From Castellaniella defragrans_A (GTDB taxonomy: Bacteria; Pseudomonadota; Gammaproteobacteria; Burkholderiales; Burkholderiaceae_B), in assembly GCF_040394755.1 (NCBI RefSeq), contig NZ_JBEBRQ010000020.1: a stretch of DNA of 48,316 bases. One strand, written 5' to 3'. Positions 31,155 to 39,740 of this stretch are shown piece by piece. Position 1 is the first letter of the stretch. Every line of letters starts with the position of its first letter. Under the pieces are notes generated by a model that was given only the letters and a program-made list of their open reading frames with translations, had not been told where the DNA came from and did not search any database. The position numbers and the translations under genes are program-made.

Positions 31155-31829
31155 TCAGCGGCCTTCCAGCACAAAGCCTTCGATCCGCAGCAACTGGGCC
31201 TTGCGCGCCAGCCCCCCGCTGTAGCCATTCAACGTGCCGTCGCCGGCCAATACCCGGTGGCAAGGAATGAGGATGCTGATGGGATTGCGGCCGACGGCGG
31301 CGCCGACCGCGCGGCTATGGCGCGATTCCAGGCCTGCCATGCAGGCGAGTTCACCATATGAGACGGTCTGGCCATGCGGAATCAATCGCATGGCGTTCCA
31401 GACCGCTTGCTGGAATGGCGTACCTTCGGGCGCCAGGGGTACATCGAACACCCGGCGCGCGCCGCGCAGATACTCGGACAGCTCGCGCCGTGTCTGATGA
31501 AACAGCGCCACCGCCCCATCAGGGGTGGATGCTTGCAGCAATTCGAGCGGGGCGTCGGATTCATCGGCTGCGAAACCGTCCGGCACAGGCATATCAGCTG
31601 CGAACAGATCGCCGCCAGGGTCCGGACGCCGGGCCTTGAGCGAGCGGATCGGCCGGCCATCGAGTTCGCCGGCTGACGGATCGAGGCGCGCGGGCCGCAG
31701 GGGTGCGGCCTCTCGTGAATCGGGGCAATCGCTCTGGTCGGTGAAATACAGGCCGGCCAGCAGGCCGGCGCCATTCGAGCGCAGCAGAATCGGCCCCAGG
31801 AGGGACGGGATCACGGCATCGAACTGCAT
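31155..31829 (-). CDS. ogt: O6-methylguanine-DNA methyltransferase (Ogt)
   Basis: 224 residues from the ATG at 31829, longer than E. coli Ogt (171). It repairs O6-alkylguanine by suicide transfer to a cysteine: ISILIPCHRVLAGDGTLNGYSGG holds C190. Upstream AFQQAVWNAM-like segment reads TPFQQAVWNAMRLIPHGQTVSYGE. The extra length is an insert of roughly 55 residues (about 33-90) rich in P, D, A and R, placed between the N-terminal strands and the catalytic domain. Second alkyltransferase in the window besides ada, without a helix-turn-helix, so it would be constitutive. It follows ppsA by 29 bases on the same strand. Confidence 0.92.
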   Translation of the reverse strand: MQFDAVIPSLLGPILLRSNGAGLLAGLYFTDQSDCPDSREAAPLRPARLDPSAGELDGRPIRSLKARRPDPGGDLFAADMPVPDGFAADESDAPLELLQASTPDGAVALFHQTRRELSEYLRGARRVFDVPLAPEGTPFQQAVWNAMRLIPHGQTVSYGELACMAGLESRHSRAVGAAVGRNPISILIPCHRVLAGDGTLNGYSGGLARKAQLLRIEGFVLEGR

Positions 31830-31858
31830 GACGCGATCCCCCTGCCGCCCTGCCCGTC

Positions 31859-34237
31859 TCAGGCGGCGGCCGGCGCGTCGGCCAGGCGCTGCCAGGTGTC
31901 GACCACGGTGTCCGGGTTCAGGGACATCGAGAGGATGCCCTCGTCGCGCAGCCACTGGGCCAGATCAGGATGATCGCTGGGGCCTTGACCGCAGATGCCG
32001 ACATACTTGCCCGCCTTCAGGCAGGACTGAATGGCCCGGCGCAACATGAACTGCACCGCAGGGTCGCGCTCGTCGAAGTCCGCCGCCAGCAATTCGAGCC
32101 CCGAATCACGGTCCAGCCCGAGGGTCAGCTGAGTCATGTCGTTGGAGCCGATCGAGAAGCCGTCGAAATACTGCAGGAACTGATCGGCGAGGATGGCGTT
32201 GGAGGGCACCTCGCACATCATCACCAGGCGCAGGCCGTTTTCACCGCGCTTGAGGCCATGCGAGGCCAGCAGGTCCACTACGCGCCGGGCCTGGTCGAGC
32301 GTGCGCACGAACGGCACCATGATCTCGACGTTGGTCAGACCCATATCGTCGCGGACTTTCTTGAGGGCCTCGCACTCCATGCGAAAGCACTCGTTGAAAT
32401 CCTCGGAGATATAGCGCGAGGCGCCGCGAAAGCCCAGCATCGGGTTTTCCTCCTCGGGCTCGTAGCGGGAACCGCCGACCAGCTTGCGGTATTCGTTGGA
32501 CTTGAAGTCTGACAGGCGCACGATGACCGGCTTCGGGTAGAAGGCTGCACCGATCGTGGCCACACCCTCGGCCAGCTTTTCGACGAAGAAGGCGCGCGGG
32601 CTGGCATAGCCGCGCGCGGCCGATTCGACGGCCTTTTTCAGGTCGCTGTCCACGTTCGGGTAGTCGAGGACCGCCTTGGGGTGGACGTTGATATTGTTGT
32701 TGATGATGAATTCCAGTCGCGCCAGGCCCACACCGGCGTTCGGGATCTGCGAGAAATCGAAGGCGAGCTGCGGATTGCCGACGTTCATCATGATCTTGAC
32801 GCCGATCTCGGGCATCTGGCCCCAGCGGACCTCCTCGATTTCGGTTTCGATCAGCCCGTCGTAGATGCGCCCCTCATCCCCCTCGGCACACGATACGGTG
32901 ACCTCGCGGCCATTGGCCAGGACGTCGGTGGCGGTGGCGCAGCCGACGACGGCGGGAATGCCGAGCTCGCGCGCGATGATGGCGGCGTGGCAGGTGCGCC
33001 CGCCGCGGTTGGTGACGATGGCTGCGGCCATCTTCATGACGGGTTCCCAATTGGGGTCGGTCATGTCGGTGACGAGGATATCCCCGGGGCGGACCTGATC
33101 CATTTCCGTGATGTCGGACACCACCCGCACCGTGCCCGAGCCGATTTTCTGGCCGATGGCGCGGCCGGTGATCAGCACCTCGCCAGTGGCCTTGAGGCGG
33201 TAGCGTTCCTGCACATCGTGGTGGCCCTGCTGGGACTTGACGGTCTCGGGCCGGGCCTGGAGGATGTAGAGTTTGCCGTCGATGCCATCGCGGCCCCACT
33301 CGATGTCCATCGGACGCTGGTAGTGGGCCTCGATGATGGTGGCGTAGCGTCCGAGCTCGATGATCTCGTCGTCGCTCAGTGAGTAGCGGTTACGCTCGGA
33401 GGCAGGCACCTCGACGGTGCGCACCGCGTGCCCCGAGGCGCGCTGCTCGTCGAATTCCATCTTGATCAGCTTGGAGCCGATCCGGCGGCTGATGATGGGG
33501 TAGTGGCCCGAGGCCAGCGTGGGCTTGAAGACGTAGAACTCGTCCGGATTCACCGCGCCCTGGACCACGGTCTCGCCCAGACCGTAGGACGAGGTGATGA
33601 ACACCACATCCTTGAAGCCGGATTCGGTATCCAGCGTGAACATCACGCCGGCGCTGCCCTTGTCCGAGCGCACCATGCGCTGGACGCCGGCCGACAGCGC
33701 GACCTCGGCGTGGGCGAAGCCTTTGTGCACGCGATACGAGATGGCGCGGTCGTTGTACAGGGAGGCGAACACGTGGCGGATCTTGTCGAGCACATCCTCG
33801 ATGCCGACCACGTTCAGATAGGTTTCCTGCTGGCCGGCGAACGATGCATCGGGCAGGTCCTCGGCGGTCGCCGAGGAGCGCACGGCGAACGATCCCTTGC
33901 CGTCGGCGTCCAGCGCCGCGAACGCCGCGCGGATGGCCTGCTCGAAATCGGCGGGAAACGGCGTGTCGATGACCCATTGGCGGATCTGCGCGCCCGCCTC
34001 GGCGAGCTCGCGCACATCGTCGGCATTGAGGGTGTCGAGGCGCTGGTTGATGCGCGCGTCCAGCCCGGTCGATTTCAGGAAATCGCGAAAGGCCTCGGCC
34101 GTGGTCGCGAACCCGCCCGGCACCCGGACACCGGCGCCGGCGAGCTGACTGATCATTTCACCGAGCGATGCGTTCTTGCCTCCTACCGAGTCCACATCCG
34201 TCATGCGGAGCTGCTCGAAAGATACGACGTACGACAT
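31859..34237 (-). CDS. ppsA: Phosphoenolpyruvate synthase
   Basis: 792 residues, the same length as E. coli PpsA. It converts pyruvate and ATP to PEP, AMP and phosphate, for growth on three-carbon substrates. Starts with the ATP-grasp-like domain (SVGGKNASLGEMISQLAGAG, DLPDASFAGQQETYLNV), then the phosphohistidine domain with the swivelling histidine in GGRTCHAAIIARELGIPAVVG, then the TIM barrel ending in GICGQGPSDHPDLAQWL with the conserved cysteine. RBS AAAGGTGA precedes the ATG by 5 bases. The leader contains strong nested hairpins (34267-34347). Divergent ppsR, whose product switches PpsA off and on, is the regular neighbour. Confidence 0.97.
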   Translation of the reverse strand: MSYVVSFEQLRMTDVDSVGGKNASLGEMISQLAGAGVRVPGGFATTAEAFRDFLKSTGLDARINQRLDTLNADDVRELAEAGAQIRQWVIDTPFPADFEQAIRAAFAALDADGKGSFAVRSSATAEDLPDASFAGQQETYLNVVGIEDVLDKIRHVFASLYNDRAISYRVHKGFAHAEVALSAGVQRMVRSDKGSAGVMFTLDTESGFKDVVFITSSYGLGETVVQGAVNPDEFYVFKPTLASGHYPIISRRIGSKLIKMEFDEQRASGHAVRTVEVPASERNRYSLSDDEIIELGRYATIIEAHYQRPMDIEWGRDGIDGKLYILQARPETVKSQQGHHDVQERYRLKATGEVLITGRAIGQKIGSGTVRVVSDITEMDQVRPGDILVTDMTDPNWEPVMKMAAAIVTNRGGRTCHAAIIARELGIPAVVGCATATDVLANGREVTVSCAEGDEGRIYDGLIETEIEEVRWGQMPEIGVKIMMNVGNPQLAFDFSQIPNAGVGLARLEFIINNNINVHPKAVLDYPNVDSDLKKAVESAARGYASPRAFFVEKLAEGVATIGAAFYPKPVIVRLSDFKSNEYRKLVGGSRYEPEEENPMLGFRGASRYISEDFNECFRMECEALKKVRDDMGLTNVEIMVPFVRTLDQARRVVDLLASHGLKRGENGLRLVMMCEVPSNAILADQFLQYFDGFSIGSNDMTQLTLGLDRDSGLELLAADFDERDPAVQFMLRRAIQSCLKAGKYVGICGQGPSDHPDLAQWLRDEGILSMSLNPDTVVDTWQRLADAPAAA

Positions 34238-34266
34238 AGAGTCACCTTTAAAGATAGAGAAAGCGT

Positions 34267-34347
34267 GTTTGCCCGGCGTACACGAATTCGCAGGGCGTTT
34301 TGCGCCCTGCGATATGTGCGCCCGGCAAACCAGCCTTGCTTGCTGGT
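34267..34347 (-). promoter_or_regulatory. Nested hairpins in the ppsA leader
   Basis: Inner perfect stem CGCAGGGCG/CGCCCTGCG (34289-34297, 34303-34311) with a 5-nt loop lies inside an outer arm GTTTGCCCGGCG (34267-34278) against CGCCCGGCAAAC (34319-34330), one mismatch. A second small stem ACCAGC/GCTGGT (34329-34334, 34342-34347) abuts it. On the minus strand these precede the ppsA RBS by about 20 bases. A TACAAT hexamer (34376 down to 34371) upstream could be the ppsA -10, which would place all of the structure in the mRNA leader. An operator or structured regulatory leader is possible. Confidence 0.55.
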
Positions 34348-34405
34348 CGGGTGACTGTTAATCTTTGCGGATTGTACCTTTTCTGGCGCCTGGCGGCTCA
34401 AATTC

Positions 34406-35239
34406 ATGGCTGATTCCCCGATCGAACGCACCGTTTTCATTGTCTCCGACAGCACGGGGATCACCGCGGAAACCTTCAGCCATGCCGTCCTGTCCCAGTT
34501 CGAACAAATCAAGTTCGAGGCCGTGCGCCTGCCCTTCATCGACACGATCGAAAAAGCCGATGCCGTGGCGCAACGGATCGCCCAGACGGCCAGCCATGAG
34601 GCCCTGCCGCCGCTGGTATTCAGCACCCTCGTCGATTCCGAGGTCGCCGACCGGATACGCGGCGAGTCCTGCATATTCCTCGATCTGTTCGGCACCTTCG
34701 TCCAGCACCTCGAGGAGGCGCTCGGCATGAAGTCCAGCCACTCGGTCGGCCGCTCGCACACCAATGGTCTGTCCAAGCAGTACAACAAGCGGATCGAGGC
34801 GATCAATTTCAGCCTGGCTCACGACGACGGCCAGTTCGTCAACGGACTCGAACGCGCCGATGTGATCCTGGTGGGCGTCTCGCGTTGCGGAAAAACCCCC
34901 ACCAGCCTCTATCTGGCCATGCAGTACGGGGTCAAGGCCGCCAACTATCCTCTGATCCCCGAGGATTTCGACCGCGGCGCCCTGCCCCATACACTGCACC
35001 CCTATCGTCGCAAACTTTTTGGCCTATCGATTCACCCCGAGCGCCTGGCCGAGGTGCGCAACGAACGCCGCCCCAACAGCACCTACGCGTCGTTGCGCCA
35101 ATGCCGCCAGGAGGTCGCCGACGCCGAGCGCCTGATGCGCATCGAAAACATCCCCTGGCTGTCCACCACGACGCGCTCGATCGAGGAAATTTCGACCAAA
35201 ATCCTCGACGAGGTCGGGCTGGACCGGCTGACTTATTGA
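34406..35239 (+). CDS. ppsR: PEP synthase regulatory protein (bifunctional kinase/pyrophosphorylase, DUF299)
   Basis: 277 residues. It uses ADP to phosphorylate PpsA on a threonine next to its active-site histidine, turning it off, and uses phosphate to reverse this. N-terminus ERTVFIVSDSTGITAETF is the DUF299 signature; the P-loop GVSRCGKTPTS (157-167) is intact; later YAS-LRQCRQEV and a C-terminal LSTTTRSIEEISTKIL follow. Convergent evolution apart, the full motif set is present. The divergent spacer with ppsA is 168 bases. Downstream lies a convergent autotransporter gene. Confidence 0.97.
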   Translation: MADSPIERTVFIVSDSTGITAETFSHAVLSQFEQIKFEAVRLPFIDTIEKADAVAQRIAQTASHEALPPLVFSTLVDSEVADRIRGESCIFLDLFGTFVQHLEEALGMKSSHSVGRSHTNGLSKQYNKRIEAINFSLAHDDGQFVNGLERADVILVGVSRCGKTPTSLYLAMQYGVKAANYPLIPEDFDRGALPHTLHPYRRKLFGLSIHPERLAEVRNERRPNSTYASLRQCRQEVADAERLMRIENIPWLSTTTRSIEEISTKILDEVGLDRLTY

Positions 35240-35310
35240 TTGGGTTTTATATTCAGAGACTTGCTGCAAGGCTTTTGTGCGAGTTGGCAGCATGAACATT
35301 GCAATGAAAG

Positions 35311-38163
35311 CTACCACCTCATCCGGAAGCCGACATTGCCCTTGAGCGAATGGCTGTCGCCAAAGTTGTTGAGACTGGTATTGACCAGACCTTCCGCGTA
35401 GATCGCGTATTTGTCGTCGCTCCAGCTATAGGTTCCGCCAATGCCAAGTCCGCCCCAGAGGCGATCCCTGCGATTGGCAACTGAAACATTCGCAATGTCG
35501 ACGCGGGTTCCATCGTGGAATTCATGGTAGAGATTGGCGATGCCATAGACATGGGCGCGATCTGTCGATCCATTGGCATTCCGCCACTCGGTCTGATGGT
35601 CGAGCGCCAGACCAAGGCGTCCCTGCAGGCTGTCGCCCTTGTCAAGATTCACCGCCACGCCAAACGTATCGTTGAAGCCATCGAACCAGACCCGCGAATA
35701 TACCAGCTGCGCCTGTGGCGTCAACGACCACGCCGAATCAAGTGCGATGCGCTTGCCGCCCTCGATCGACAGTGCATAGCCAAAGCCGTCATTACCGCCG
35801 GTCAGTGACCGCTTGCCAGCGCCATACCCCAGATCGCTCTTGTACCAAGTAACCTGCCCCTGACCATCGAAGTAGAGGCCATTCAGGCCATACCAAGTCA
35901 GCGTGCCGCCAGCGCCATAGCCGTCCGTGCTGATTCTGCCCCCGCCAGCCTCGGCGTCATAAACCGACCTTGTCCTGGTCAGGCCGTGAACATAGTGCGC
36001 CGCAACACCGCCGATCAACCTGCCCCCATCACTCTCCATCAGCATGGCGTCAGCACCAGTCTGCAGCTTGAAGATGTTCTGATCGTAATCGACACCAGTC
36101 GTGGACAGACCCGTCCTGATCCGGCTGCTGGCGCCCTCAATGCGTCCCCATAGGCCTGCTGCCGCGGTGCCGGCCTCTTGCGCAATTCCCTTGTCGCTGT
36201 TTTCACCCCAGACGCGATTGCCGACGCGCTGCTGCAGCGTTGAAACTCCGTTCAGGCCAAGAAGCGCCTGTGGATAGGCTTCGTAAACAGGCGCGCCAGG
36301 CTGATAGCGGGGCCCGGATGGCTCACTGGGTTCCGGCCCGCTTGAAGTCAATTGCGAGCGCAGGTACCAGTTTCCGTCCGTCGGTGTGCTGATGCCGTTC
36401 TTCTCCAGCGTGTAGGCATAGGCCCCAGCCACGACAGCCGGTTTATTGTCCTGTGTCACGTAATCACCAAGAAGGCTGAAACTGCCGCCGGACACGCCGC
36501 CAACCGTAATGACCTCGATGCCTTCGACAGTCTGCACGCCGAGTCCGCCGGTATTCTGGACCTTCACCAAAGAGCTGCCCGCTGTATCGCCAGTCACAAC
36601 CATCCGATCGGTCGGTGAGTTGTCGGTACCGAGGTACGTGTTGAGCACGATCGTGCCGTCACTACCGTTATAGTCGCCGACCGTCAAGATACTGTAGCTT
36701 GCCGAATGGGTCGGATCACTGATCGGCACAGCAAAGGCGATCATGCTTGCATTGTTAGTGAGCGCCGTCAGGTTGGATGAGGTCGTCAAGGACCACAACG
36801 AACCATTCCCGAGCGTTACATTCGATTGGCTGCCCTGATCCGTCAGCGCAGACCCCGTCACATGCGAATGATCCGACAGAATATTGGCAATTGCCGTATT
36901 GCCCGAAATGAGGTCAGTCCGGGCAACTAGCCATGCACCTGCATTGCTGGTTACGACTGAGTCAGTCAGATTGACATTCAGCGTAGACGGCAGCTGAACG
37001 TTCGTCAGTTCCCCAGTAACGACAATCCCATCGCCGTTCTCTGAAATGAGCGTACTGTTCTGGATATTGGCTGTGCCGGGACCGCCGGTGCCTGTAGATC
37101 GGATATGCGATCGCGATTGGATCACCGCAGCGCCAACCCCCTGGGTAATGACGGTGCTGTCAGCCAGATTGATAAGGCCCTTGCCGTGGATGGCGAGCCC
37201 GTGCGCTTCGACACCCTGGGTCAAAACGGAAACATTGGTTCCGAAAATCGATGGAACCCCACTGCCGCCCTCGTCAATGGCATAAAGGCCGACACCAGTT
37301 TTTCCCGTCGTGGTCACGGAAACATCGTTCAGGAAGACTTGCCCCCCGATCTGTGCTTGCACCCCGAAACTCTGTACGCCCGACGTATTGATCTCAACGC
37401 TGGAAAGCCGCGATAACGTACCAGCATTGCCGAACAGACCTGTGGCGGCGTTGCCGGAGGTCGTGATGGATCCGCCTGTCATGATTAGTGTCGGAGGCGC
37501 AGGGGTCAATACCGGAGAGCCTGAATCCGGAGTGGGAACAAAGCTGGTCGTACTCCCGGCCCCATAGGCCTTATACCCTGTTGTGATGATGGTCGCATTA
37601 TTCAGCGTTGTCACGCCAGAACCGTGCGCCGTCTGACCAGATGCGGAGACTTCCACCCCTGTTGCATTTTCGCCGGAAGTGCGGATGGTCGTCCCGTCGG
37701 CAAACACTTCCGCCCCATTGCCTATCGACCAGATGCCAAAACCATTGATGCCGGATGTGGTGATCGTTCCCCCGGTCAGGCGGATGATGCCATTTGTATC
37801 GGCAAATACACCTGCCGGAACATAACCGGTAGTGGCGGGGCCGCTCGTGTTGATGTCGATATCGGTGGCGACAATCGTGGCACCCTGCTGGACCGCACCC
37901 AGACCTTTCCCGCCTCCCGTAGTGGTAACGGAACCCCCGTTCAGCGTGATCTCGGCGCCGTTCTTCGTTTGCACGCCAGTCTTTCCGGGGCTCGCCTCGA
38001 TGGCTTCATCGGTCAATATCAAAATGCTGCCAGGCCCATTGAGACTTTGCTCGGGAATAGTCTGTGCAAACGCAAATTGGACCACACCAGACAGAACAAC
38101 GGTGCCAATGACCAGCCTTGCATAAACAAGATCGTGCAGGCGCAAAACGGAGCTGGGAATCAT
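35311..38163 (-). CDS. Classical autotransporter, TTTG-type passenger with the barrel type of the 2317 protein
   Basis: 950 residues. Signal peptide MIPSSVLRLHDLVYARLVIG... ends AFA-QT; no ESPR. Passenger (about 35-470) has beta-helix turns like GGSVTTTGGGKGLGAVQQGA and GGTITTSGINGFGIWSIGNGA; a proline-rich loop (VPTPDSGSPVLTPAPPT) interrupts it. A pertactin-like module with YSILTVGDYNGSDGTIVLNT ends in NWYLRSQL; a Pro/Ser linker (SSGPEPSEPSGP) follows; then YEAYPQALLGLNGVSTLQQR and a barrel from about 670 (GLWGRIEGASSRI) to NVGFRMRW. The barrel matches that at 2317-5763 almost segment for segment, whereas the passenger is closer to the 22683 protein. No cysteine seen. The gene interrupts ppsR and rlmB, normally close neighbours as I recall for Bordetella. 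Ligand unknown. Confidence 0.93.
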   Translation of the reverse strand: MIPSSVLRLHDLVYARLVIGTVVLSGVVQFAFAQTIPEQSLNGPGSILILTDEAIEASPGKTGVQTKNGAEITLNGGSVTTTGGGKGLGAVQQGATIVATDIDINTSGPATTGYVPAGVFADTNGIIRLTGGTITTSGINGFGIWSIGNGAEVFADGTTIRTSGENATGVEVSASGQTAHGSGVTTLNNATIITTGYKAYGAGSTTSFVPTPDSGSPVLTPAPPTLIMTGGSITTSGNAATGLFGNAGTLSRLSSVEINTSGVQSFGVQAQIGGQVFLNDVSVTTTGKTGVGLYAIDEGGSGVPSIFGTNVSVLTQGVEAHGLAIHGKGLINLADSTVITQGVGAAVIQSRSHIRSTGTGGPGTANIQNSTLISENGDGIVVTGELTNVQLPSTLNVNLTDSVVTSNAGAWLVARTDLISGNTAIANILSDHSHVTGSALTDQGSQSNVTLGNGSLWSLTTSSNLTALTNNASMIAFAVPISDPTHSASYSILTVGDYNGSDGTIVLNTYLGTDNSPTDRMVVTGDTAGSSLVKVQNTGGLGVQTVEGIEVITVGGVSGGSFSLLGDYVTQDNKPAVVAGAYAYTLEKNGISTPTDGNWYLRSQLTSSGPEPSEPSGPRYQPGAPVYEAYPQALLGLNGVSTLQQRVGNRVWGENSDKGIAQEAGTAAAGLWGRIEGASSRIRTGLSTTGVDYDQNIFKLQTGADAMLMESDGGRLIGGVAAHYVHGLTRTRSVYDAEAGGGRISTDGYGAGGTLTWYGLNGLYFDGQGQVTWYKSDLGYGAGKRSLTGGNDGFGYALSIEGGKRIALDSAWSLTPQAQLVYSRVWFDGFNDTFGVAVNLDKGDSLQGRLGLALDHQTEWRNANGSTDRAHVYGIANLYHEFHDGTRVDIANVSVANRRDRLWGGLGIGGTYSWSDDKYAIYAEGLVNTSLNNFGDSHSLKGNVGFRMRW

Positions 38164-38253
38164 GGATGTTTTAGCCCATTGAAGGATTAAGGCGCATCGG
38201 ATCGCGGATGAGGGTCACACCGCGCCGCCAGTTGTTCGGCAAAGGCCGCTCTT

Positions 38254-38281
38254 ATTGTCAAAATAATACGCAAATTGTAAA
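38254..38281 (-). promoter_or_regulatory. Candidate promoter of the third autotransporter
   Basis: On the minus strand TTTACA (38281-38276) is followed after 16 bases by GACAAT (38259-38254). An overlapping TATTAT (38268-38263) is another possible -10. The block 38250-38290 is the only AT-rich part of the spacer between the rlmB-like gene and the autotransporter start. Confidence 0.3.
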
Positions 38282-38310
38282 TATTTTTCAGAACGATCGG
38301 TACGCCGATG

Positions 38311-39132
38311 TTATGGTGCCGAAAACGCTCCTGAAGATTGCGGCTCGCCCAGCAACCTCTGGCGCCGCTGCTCGAACAGGCACACGGCCGCCGCCGCAGC
38401 CACGTTCAGGGATTCCACTGCGTCGGTCTGCGCGATCCGCACCCGCAAGGTCGCGGCCTTGGCCAGGGCGGGATCGATGCCCGCGCCCTCATTGCCGAAC
38501 ACCCAGGCGCAAGGTCCGCGCAGGTCGAGCGTGTACAGGTCATGCGCCGCGTCGAGCGTCGTCGCCGCCAGGGGAATGTCCAGCCGTCCGAGGGCGGCGC
38601 GCAGGTCCACGCGCTCGTGAATACGCAGCGCGAAATGGGCGCCCTGCCCGCCTCGCAGAACCTTGGCCGACCAGGCCGCCGCGCACCCCGTTGATAGATA
38701 AGCCTCGTCCAGGCCGGCGGCGGCCGCCGTGCGCAGCAAGGCCCCCAGATTGCCCGGGTCCTGGACCCGGTCGAGCCAGAGACAGGATTGGGCGATGCGC
38801 GCGGGCAGCGGGGGCCGTGGCGGCTCGACCAGCAGGAACAGGCCCGCCGGGCCGTGCGCCAGCGCGGACAGGGATTCGGCCAGGGCGGCATGCAGCGTGA
38901 CGCAGCGCGCCCCCGCCTCGGCCATGAGCCAACGGCCTGCGGCGGTCGCCAGCGCCCGTTCATCGAGGATGGCCAGGGGTGCCGCCCCGTGATGCTCGAC
39001 CCAGGCGCGGCACAAGTGCTCGCCCTCGATCAGAACGCGCGATTCGCCGCGCGGCGCGCGGCCCTGGGCGAGTCGCAGCCACAGGCGGTAATCTGGGTTG
39101 TCGCGCGAGGCGATATGACGCGCGGCGCTCAT
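38311..39132 (-). CDS. TrmH/SpoU-family rRNA or tRNA 2'-O-methyltransferase
   Basis: 273 residues from the ATG at 39132, which overlaps the rnhB stop by four bases; the same frame continues upstream only as a shadow of rnhB. SPOUT-class methyltransferase: motif 1 LDRVQDPGNLGALLRTAAAAG, motif 2 CAWVFGNEGAGI and motif 3 RIAQTDAVESLNVAAAAAV form the knotted S-adenosylmethionine site. An N-terminal substrate-binding domain (SRVLIEGEHLCRAW) is present as in the TrmH group. Substrate cannot be told from sequence; RlmB-like 23S modification and tRNA modification are both possible. Last gene of the envelope operon. Confidence 0.9.
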   Translation of the reverse strand: MSAARHIASRDNPDYRLWLRLAQGRAPRGESRVLIEGEHLCRAWVEHHGAAPLAILDERALATAAGRWLMAEAGARCVTLHAALAESLSALAHGPAGLFLLVEPPRPPLPARIAQSCLWLDRVQDPGNLGALLRTAAAAGLDEAYLSTGCAAAWSAKVLRGGQGAHFALRIHERVDLRAALGRLDIPLAATTLDAAHDLYTLDLRGPCAWVFGNEGAGIDPALAKAATLRVRIAQTDAVESLNVAAAAAVCLFEQRRQRLLGEPQSSGAFSAP

Positions 39133-39740
39133 GCTTGTTCCAGGCTGCGACGCACGGGCGCGAAACTGCGCCGGTGTTCCGGACACGGGCCATGCTCGGC
39201 CAGCCGGGCCAGATGCAGCGCGGTGCCGTAGCCCTTGTGACGGTCGAATGCGTAAAGCGGGTAGCGCCGGTGCAATTCCAGGCACCAGGCATCGCGCGCT
39301 GTCTTGGCGAGGATCGAGGCCGCCGCGATCGCGGGCTCGCGTCCATCCCCGCCGATGAGCGCGCGCGCCTCGCAAGGCAGTCCTGTGGGCAGGCGGTTGC
39401 CGTCCACCAGAATCAGGCCGGGCGGCACCGCGAGGCCCCGGCAGGCGGCGCGCATGGCCGCCAGGGTCGCTTGCAGGATATTGATGCGGTCGATCTCGGC
39501 GGCATCGGCCCAGGCGATATGCCAAGCCAGGGATTGGGCCTTGATCTGAGGCGCCAGGGCCTCGCGGCGCGCCGCCGAGAGCTTTTTCGAGTCATCCAGG
39601 CCGTCGATGGGCCGGCGCGCATCGAGGATCACGGCGGCGGCGAACACCGGCCCCGCCAGTGGTCCGCGCCCCGCTTCGTCCACACCGGCCGCGAGGACAT
39701 CGCCGTCCGGCATGCCATCGAACAGATCAGGCTGGGCCAC
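39129..39740 (-). CDS. rnhB: Ribonuclease HII
   Basis: 203 residues. It cleaves RNA in RNA-DNA hybrids and at single ribonucleotides in DNA. Metal-binding residues: D21 and E22 in GVDEAGRGPLAG, D113 in LVDGNRLP and D150 near ASILAKTARD. HKGYGT in the C-terminal part is the RNase HII substrate motif. Start codon lies 14 bases inside the lpxB end and its stop overlaps the methyltransferase start, so all three are translationally coupled. Confidence 0.96.
   Translation of the reverse strand: MAQPDLFDGMPDGDVLAAGVDEAGRGPLAGPVFAAAVILDARRPIDGLDDSKKLSAARREALAPQIKAQSLAWHIAWADAAEIDRINILQATLAAMRAACRGLAVPPGLILVDGNRLPTGLPCEARALIGGDGREPAIAAASILAKTARDAWCLELHRRYPLYAFDRHKGYGTALHLARLAEHGPCPEHRRSFAPVRRSLEQA

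Noticed and set aside
33428..34354. A 308-codon open frame antisense to ppsA
   Set aside because: It is a shadow of ppsA codon use; no RBS or recognisable domain, and it runs through the hairpin leader.
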